Origin: an uncultured Collinsella sp.
Lineage (GTDB): Bacteria > Actinomycetota > Coriobacteriia > Coriobacteriales > Coriobacteriaceae
Length of the DNA stretch: 25,235 bases
Direction of reading: 5' to 3'
Assembly (NCBI GenBank): GCA_900538305.1
Contig: UPXY01000024.1
Coordinates: forward strand, 1-25,235
Shown: piece by piece, positions 22,792 to 25,235 of the stretch
Layout of the letters: the number at the start of each line of letters is the position of its first letter
Numbering within the stretch: the stretch's first letter is position 1
Notes under the pieces: model-generated
What the model saw: only the letters and a program-made list of their open reading frames with translations
Database searches by the model: none
What the model was told of the DNA's origin: nothing
Translations under genes and position numbers: made by a program

Positions 22792-23301
22792 CTATTCCGC
22801 TGTTTCGGATGCTGTCTCGGCGGGTGCCTGCTGCCCAGTCGCATCCGCCCCGTCCTCGGCATCGGCTGCCTCGCTCAAATCGAGCGTGATGCCTTCCTCC
22901 GGCTCGACCATGCCGAGCGCGCCGGTCGCGAGGTCGCGGATGCGCGTATCGCCACCGTAGACCGTGTTCATGACTTCAAGGTTCGAGCTCTCGTCGTGCG
23001 CCGCCTCGAGCGAGGCCGAGAGCTCGGCATTATGATTGAGCATCGACGTCGTCACACTCGCGAGCGTCACGCGCACCACGCCGATGGACACGAACAGGAA
23101 CACGAGCGCGGCGAAGACCTTGACAACATGCGTGAAGGCCGGGCTCAGGATCTGGTTCGCCTCGCGCCCTGCACCGGTGAGGACGTCGAAGCGCGGGCGC
23201 TCCGAAGGGCGCTCGAGCGGCGCGCGTTCATAATCGGGCGCGTAATTCGGCTGAGCCTGGTAGTCCAAGGCATACGCCGCATTGGAATCAAAGTACGCCA
23301 T
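22792..23301 (-). CDS. ftsL: FtsL-like septum protein
   Basis: FtsL is a small bitopic divisome protein that activates FtsW/FtsI with FtsQ and its partners. The 169-residue product has a cytoplasmic tail rich in Tyr, Pro and Arg, one span near residues 57-80 (AFTHVVKVFAALVFLFVSIGV), then a short coiled coil (SMLNHNAELSASLEAAHDESSNLEVMN) and a DTRIRDLATGALGMVEPEEG segment that fits the FtsL consensus. The last 30 residues are Ala/Glu/Asp rich. The assignment rests on topology and position between rsmH and ftsI, since FtsL is poorly conserved. GGGAGG precedes the chosen ATG by 8 bases. Confidence 0.85.
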   Translation of the reverse strand: MAYFDSNAAYALDYQAQPNYAPDYERAPLERPSERPRFDVLTGAGREANQILSPAFTHVVKVFAALVFLFVSIGVVRVTLASVTTSMLNHNAELSASLEAAHDESSNLEVMNTVYGGDTRIRDLATGALGMVEPEEGITLDLSEAADAEDGADATGQQAPAETASETAE

Positions 23302-23395
23302 CGCGCATGCCTCCCATCCCAAGTGTGTTAGTAGTACGTTTACGCTGCGTTCTTGCTACGTTGCGGGATGGTCCCAATAAGCGCGGCGCTCCTCG

Positions 23396-24361
23396 CTACA
23401 GGCGCATCGCGACGCGCGTTTTGGCAGATCTCGCACGCGGGTTGCGTTTGACTTCCTCGCCACTCGCAACCAGCGGTTTTCGGGTTATGACCTTGAGTAC
23501 CGGCACGTTTCCGCACACGCACACCGGAAGGTCCGGCGGGCACGTGCAACCCTGGCTCCGCTTCTGGAAGAGCCGCTTCACGATGCGATCCTCGAGCGAA
23601 TGATACGAGATGACGCAGATGCGCCCTCCCGGGTTGAGCCAGCGAACCGCTGCCTCGAGGCCGCGCTCGAGGACATCGAGCTCGTGGTTGACCTCGATGC
23701 GTATCGCCTGGAACGTCTTGCGGGCGGGATGATGCCCATGACGACGCGCCGCCGCGGGAATCGCCGCCTTGATGGCGTCGACGAGCTCCACAGTGGTTTC
23801 GAAGGGACGCTCCTGCCTGCGTCGCACGATCTCGCGCGCGATCTGCGAAGCGAACTTCTCCTCACCGTATACGCGTAGGATCCGGGCGAGGTCGGCTTCG
23901 GTATAGGTGTTGATGACCTCTGCTGCGTTTAGGGTGTTTGTTCCCGGATCCATCCGCATATCAAGCGGGGCATCCTCGTTGTACGAGAAACCCCTTCCAG
24001 GGATATCGAGTTGCGGGCTCGAGACGCCCAAGTCGAACAGGATGCCGTCCACGCCGGGCACTTCCGCCTGGCAAAGTAGCTCGTCCAGGTCGCCGAAGTT
24101 CCCCTTCAGAAGCTTGTGCGCCACCCCGGGCGCCTCCGCGTCCAGCCGTTTGGCCGCCGCTTCGAGCGCCATGTCGTCTTGGTCGATGCCGATGAGCAGA
24201 CCGTCTTCGCCGATCGCCTGCGCCATCCTCGCGGAATGGCCTGCGCCGCCGAGCGTGCAATCGCACACCACCGATCCGCTCTTGAGCTCGAGCGCGTCGA
24301 GCACTTCGTGAAGCATTACGGGTTCATGCCGATATTCAGGTGTCAAAGTGCCCGTTGCCAT
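23396..24361 (-). CDS. rsmH: 16S rRNA (cytosine1402-N4)-methyltransferase
   Basis: RsmH (MraW) methylates N4 of C1402 in the ribosomal P site of 16S rRNA using S-adenosylmethionine. The 321-residue product opens with HEPVMLHEVLDAL, then the SAM motif DCTLGGAGHS (34-43), GIDQD, DGILFDLGVSSPQLD, RGFSYNEDAPLDMRMD and the C-terminal GGRICVISYHSLEDRIVK. A Cys-rich CTCPPDLPVCVCG segment near the end is normal for many members. GGAGGAG precedes the ATG. It starts 21 bases after mraZ. Confidence 0.97.
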   Translation of the reverse strand: MATGTLTPEYRHEPVMLHEVLDALELKSGSVVCDCTLGGAGHSARMAQAIGEDGLLIGIDQDDMALEAAAKRLDAEAPGVAHKLLKGNFGDLDELLCQAEVPGVDGILFDLGVSSPQLDIPGRGFSYNEDAPLDMRMDPGTNTLNAAEVINTYTEADLARILRVYGEEKFASQIAREIVRRRQERPFETTVELVDAIKAAIPAAARRHGHHPARKTFQAIRIEVNHELDVLERGLEAAVRWLNPGGRICVISYHSLEDRIVKRLFQKRSQGCTCPPDLPVCVCGNVPVLKVITRKPLVASGEEVKRNPRARSAKTRVAMRL

Positions 24362-24382
24362 GCACGTCTCCTCCGCGGTGCG

Positions 24383-24817
24383 CTAGTTGAAGAAGTCCTC
24401 GAGAGCCGCCTTCGTCTCGGCCTTGCGGGCCAGATGCTTCGAGCGGTCCCAGACCACCAAGCGGTCGTCGTTGCCGACGATCGTGACCTCACGGTCGAGG
24501 TGGGCTTCTTCGCGGACTGACTCGGGAAGGCTGATACGGGCGGCGGAGTCTATATCAAGTGTGGTTGCCACGCCGTACAAGCCCTCTTTAACCAGTCGAT
24601 GCTGCTTGTTCGTAGGGTCGAAACCACCCTTCGCCTCGAACACCGACATGACCCAGTCCTCGAACGCGTCCTTGGTGAACACGTACATGGCGTCGATCTC
24701 CTTTTCAGGAGCAGCGAGGACGCGCACCTGATCCCCGAATTCCTTCCGGAATGCAGGCGGGAGCGACAGGCGACCCTTCGCATCGAGATTGCGATCGTAG
24801 GTTCCTGACAAAGACAC
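24383..24817 (-). CDS. mraZ: Transcriptional regulator MraZ
   Basis: MraZ is the DNA-binding regulator of the dcw operon, an oligomeric ring of two AbrB-like (swapped-hairpin) domains. Both repeats are visible in the 144-residue product: DRNLDAKGRLSLPPAFR near residues 8-24 and ATTLDIDSAARISLPESVRE near 84-103. The start is GTG at 24817 with AAGGGGG 7 bases upstream. It is the first gene of the cluster, and its promoter carries a row of TGGGN repeats of the kind MraZ binds, so autoregulation is likely. Confidence 0.96.
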   Translation of the reverse strand: MSLSGTYDRNLDAKGRLSLPPAFRKEFGDQVRVLAAPEKEIDAMYVFTKDAFEDWVMSVFEAKGGFDPTNKQHRLVKEGLYGVATTLDIDSAARISLPESVREEAHLDREVTIVGNDDRLVVWDRSKHLARKAETKAALEDFFN

Positions 24818-24881
24818 CGCTGCACCCCCTTAGGCTTACTCGTGGGCAGATGCGGGAGCCACCCCGCTGTCGACGTCTCTT

Positions 24882-24910
24882 ATCTTATGGGTTGGCTCCC
24901 CTTTTCGCAA
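24882..24910 (-). promoter_or_regulatory. Candidate mraZ/dcw operon promoter
   Basis: On the minus strand TTGCGA (24905-24910), a 17-base spacer and TAAGAT (24882-24887) lie 65 bases before mraZ. The hexamers match consensus at four positions each. The -35 overlaps the last of the MraZ-type repeats. The leader contains a small GC hairpin (24852-24867 region). Confidence 0.5.
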
Positions 24911-24955
24911 CACTTTTTCCCACTTTCTCCCCCAACGGTACCCACTCGACCCCCA
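24908..24955 (-). promoter_or_regulatory. MraZ operator (TGGGN repeats)
   Basis: On the minus strand TGGGG (24951-24955), TGGGT (24940-24944), TGGGG (24930-24934), TGGGA (24918-24922) and the partial TGTTG (24908-24912) recur at 10 to 12 base steps, all facing mraZ. The last two read AAAGTGGGA and AAAGTGTTG, exactly 10 bases apart. MraZ binds tandem TGGGN boxes with about 10-base spacing, so this is the expected autoregulatory site. Confidence 0.75.
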
Positions 24956-24992
24956 AACGACACCTTGAGCCAACAGACGACCCGCATTCCCA

Positions 24993-25008
24993 ACACAAGA
25001 TGTTGTGT
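24993..25008. promoter_or_regulatory. NrdR-box-like palindrome
   Basis: ACACAAGATGTTGTGT is a palindrome with arms AACACAA and TTGTGTT when one flanking base each side is included. It matches the NrdR consensus (acaCwAtATaTwGtgt) at 14 of 16 positions. NrdR represses ribonucleotide reductase genes. A tandem second box, usual for NrdR, is not clearly seen. Its target gene may lie to the right of the window. Confidence 0.4.
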
Positions 25009-25235
25009 TCAGGCACTTCAACGGCCACCCCAGATAGCACGGCGCTGAATATTCGGTTGTTCTACCTATAATTGAAAACCGCCTCGCCTCACCCGAGACC
25101 AAGCGTGACGTAAATGTGAAGACGTGCCGCCGCGGACGCACGAGATGCGAACGCGAAGCCACGCCGCCCCGAACGCCGCCGGTTGAATTTCAGCCTCAGC
25201 GAAACACCTTTAGCCGCTAGGGCTTTTTCGCACCT
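25009..25235. other. Non-coding stretch upstream of the dcw cluster
   Basis: No convincing gene is seen on either strand. On the plus strand there is a perfect TATAAT at 25067-25072 without a good -35, and at 25212-25224 a weak four-base-pair hairpin followed by T (AGCC, GCTAG, GGCT, TTTT). These could bound a short transcript, but the support is thin. No tRNA or repeat unit is recognised here. Confidence 0.4.

Noticed and set aside
25170..25230. tRNA or tmRNA gene at the right edge
   Set aside because: No acceptor stem pairing or T-loop consensus could be found.

Overview
The window is a high-GC (by eye a little over 60%) bacterial chromosomal segment. It carries a nearly complete division and cell-wall (dcw) cluster on the minus strand, followed downstream by the ylmDEFG-divIVA group, a TPM-like/pspA pair, fucO and rnpB. 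FtsZ has the AGEGGGTGTG form of the GTP loop common in Actinobacteria, SepF and DivIVA are present, and ftsA is absent. Together with a FucO-type dehydrogenase this suggests an anaerobic actinobacterium of the Coriobacteriia (Eggerthella/Collinsella/Olsenella relatives). The genus cannot be fixed from sequence reading alone.

Layout, in the direction of minus-strand transcription (right to left): mraZ, rsmH, ftsL, ftsI, [nested inverted repeats], murF, mraY, murD, ftsW, murG, [perfect 51-bp inverted repeat], murC, murB, ftsQ, [two candidate promoters], ftsZ, terminator. Next come pgeF, yggS, sepF, yggT and divIVA with a terminator, then a TPM-like membrane protein and pspA with a terminator. 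A small plus-strand nitroreductase gene is divergent from fucO. Finally fucO and its terminator are followed by rnpB (RNase P RNA), also on the minus strand. Most junctions inside the cluster are a few bases or overlaps. The two large exceptions are filled by inverted repeats.

The genes work together. MurB, MurC, MurD and MurF make the UDP-MurNAc-peptide; MraY and MurG make lipid I and lipid II; FtsW and FtsI polymerise and cross-link septal peptidoglycan; FtsQ and FtsL assemble the complex; FtsZ and SepF form the ring; DivIVA marks the curved membrane. murE, normally between ftsI and murF in this order, is missing, and that slot holds the nested repeats.

The most unusual content is a family of repeats built on a ~29-bp unit (TGTAAAATNACCCCAGCG then ACTTTTTTACA). 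There are seven clear copies and one degenerate copy, arranged as long perfect palindromes. Some are flanked by a second module with GGGGACGG. They look like REP/MITE-type non-autonomous elements with no transposase gene in the window. Other points are a MraZ operator overlapping the mraZ promoter, a NrdR-box-like palindrome near the right edge, long basic disordered tails on FtsQ, FtsW and FtsI, an acidic insert in FtsQ, and a short C-terminal motif shared by PspA and its neighbour.
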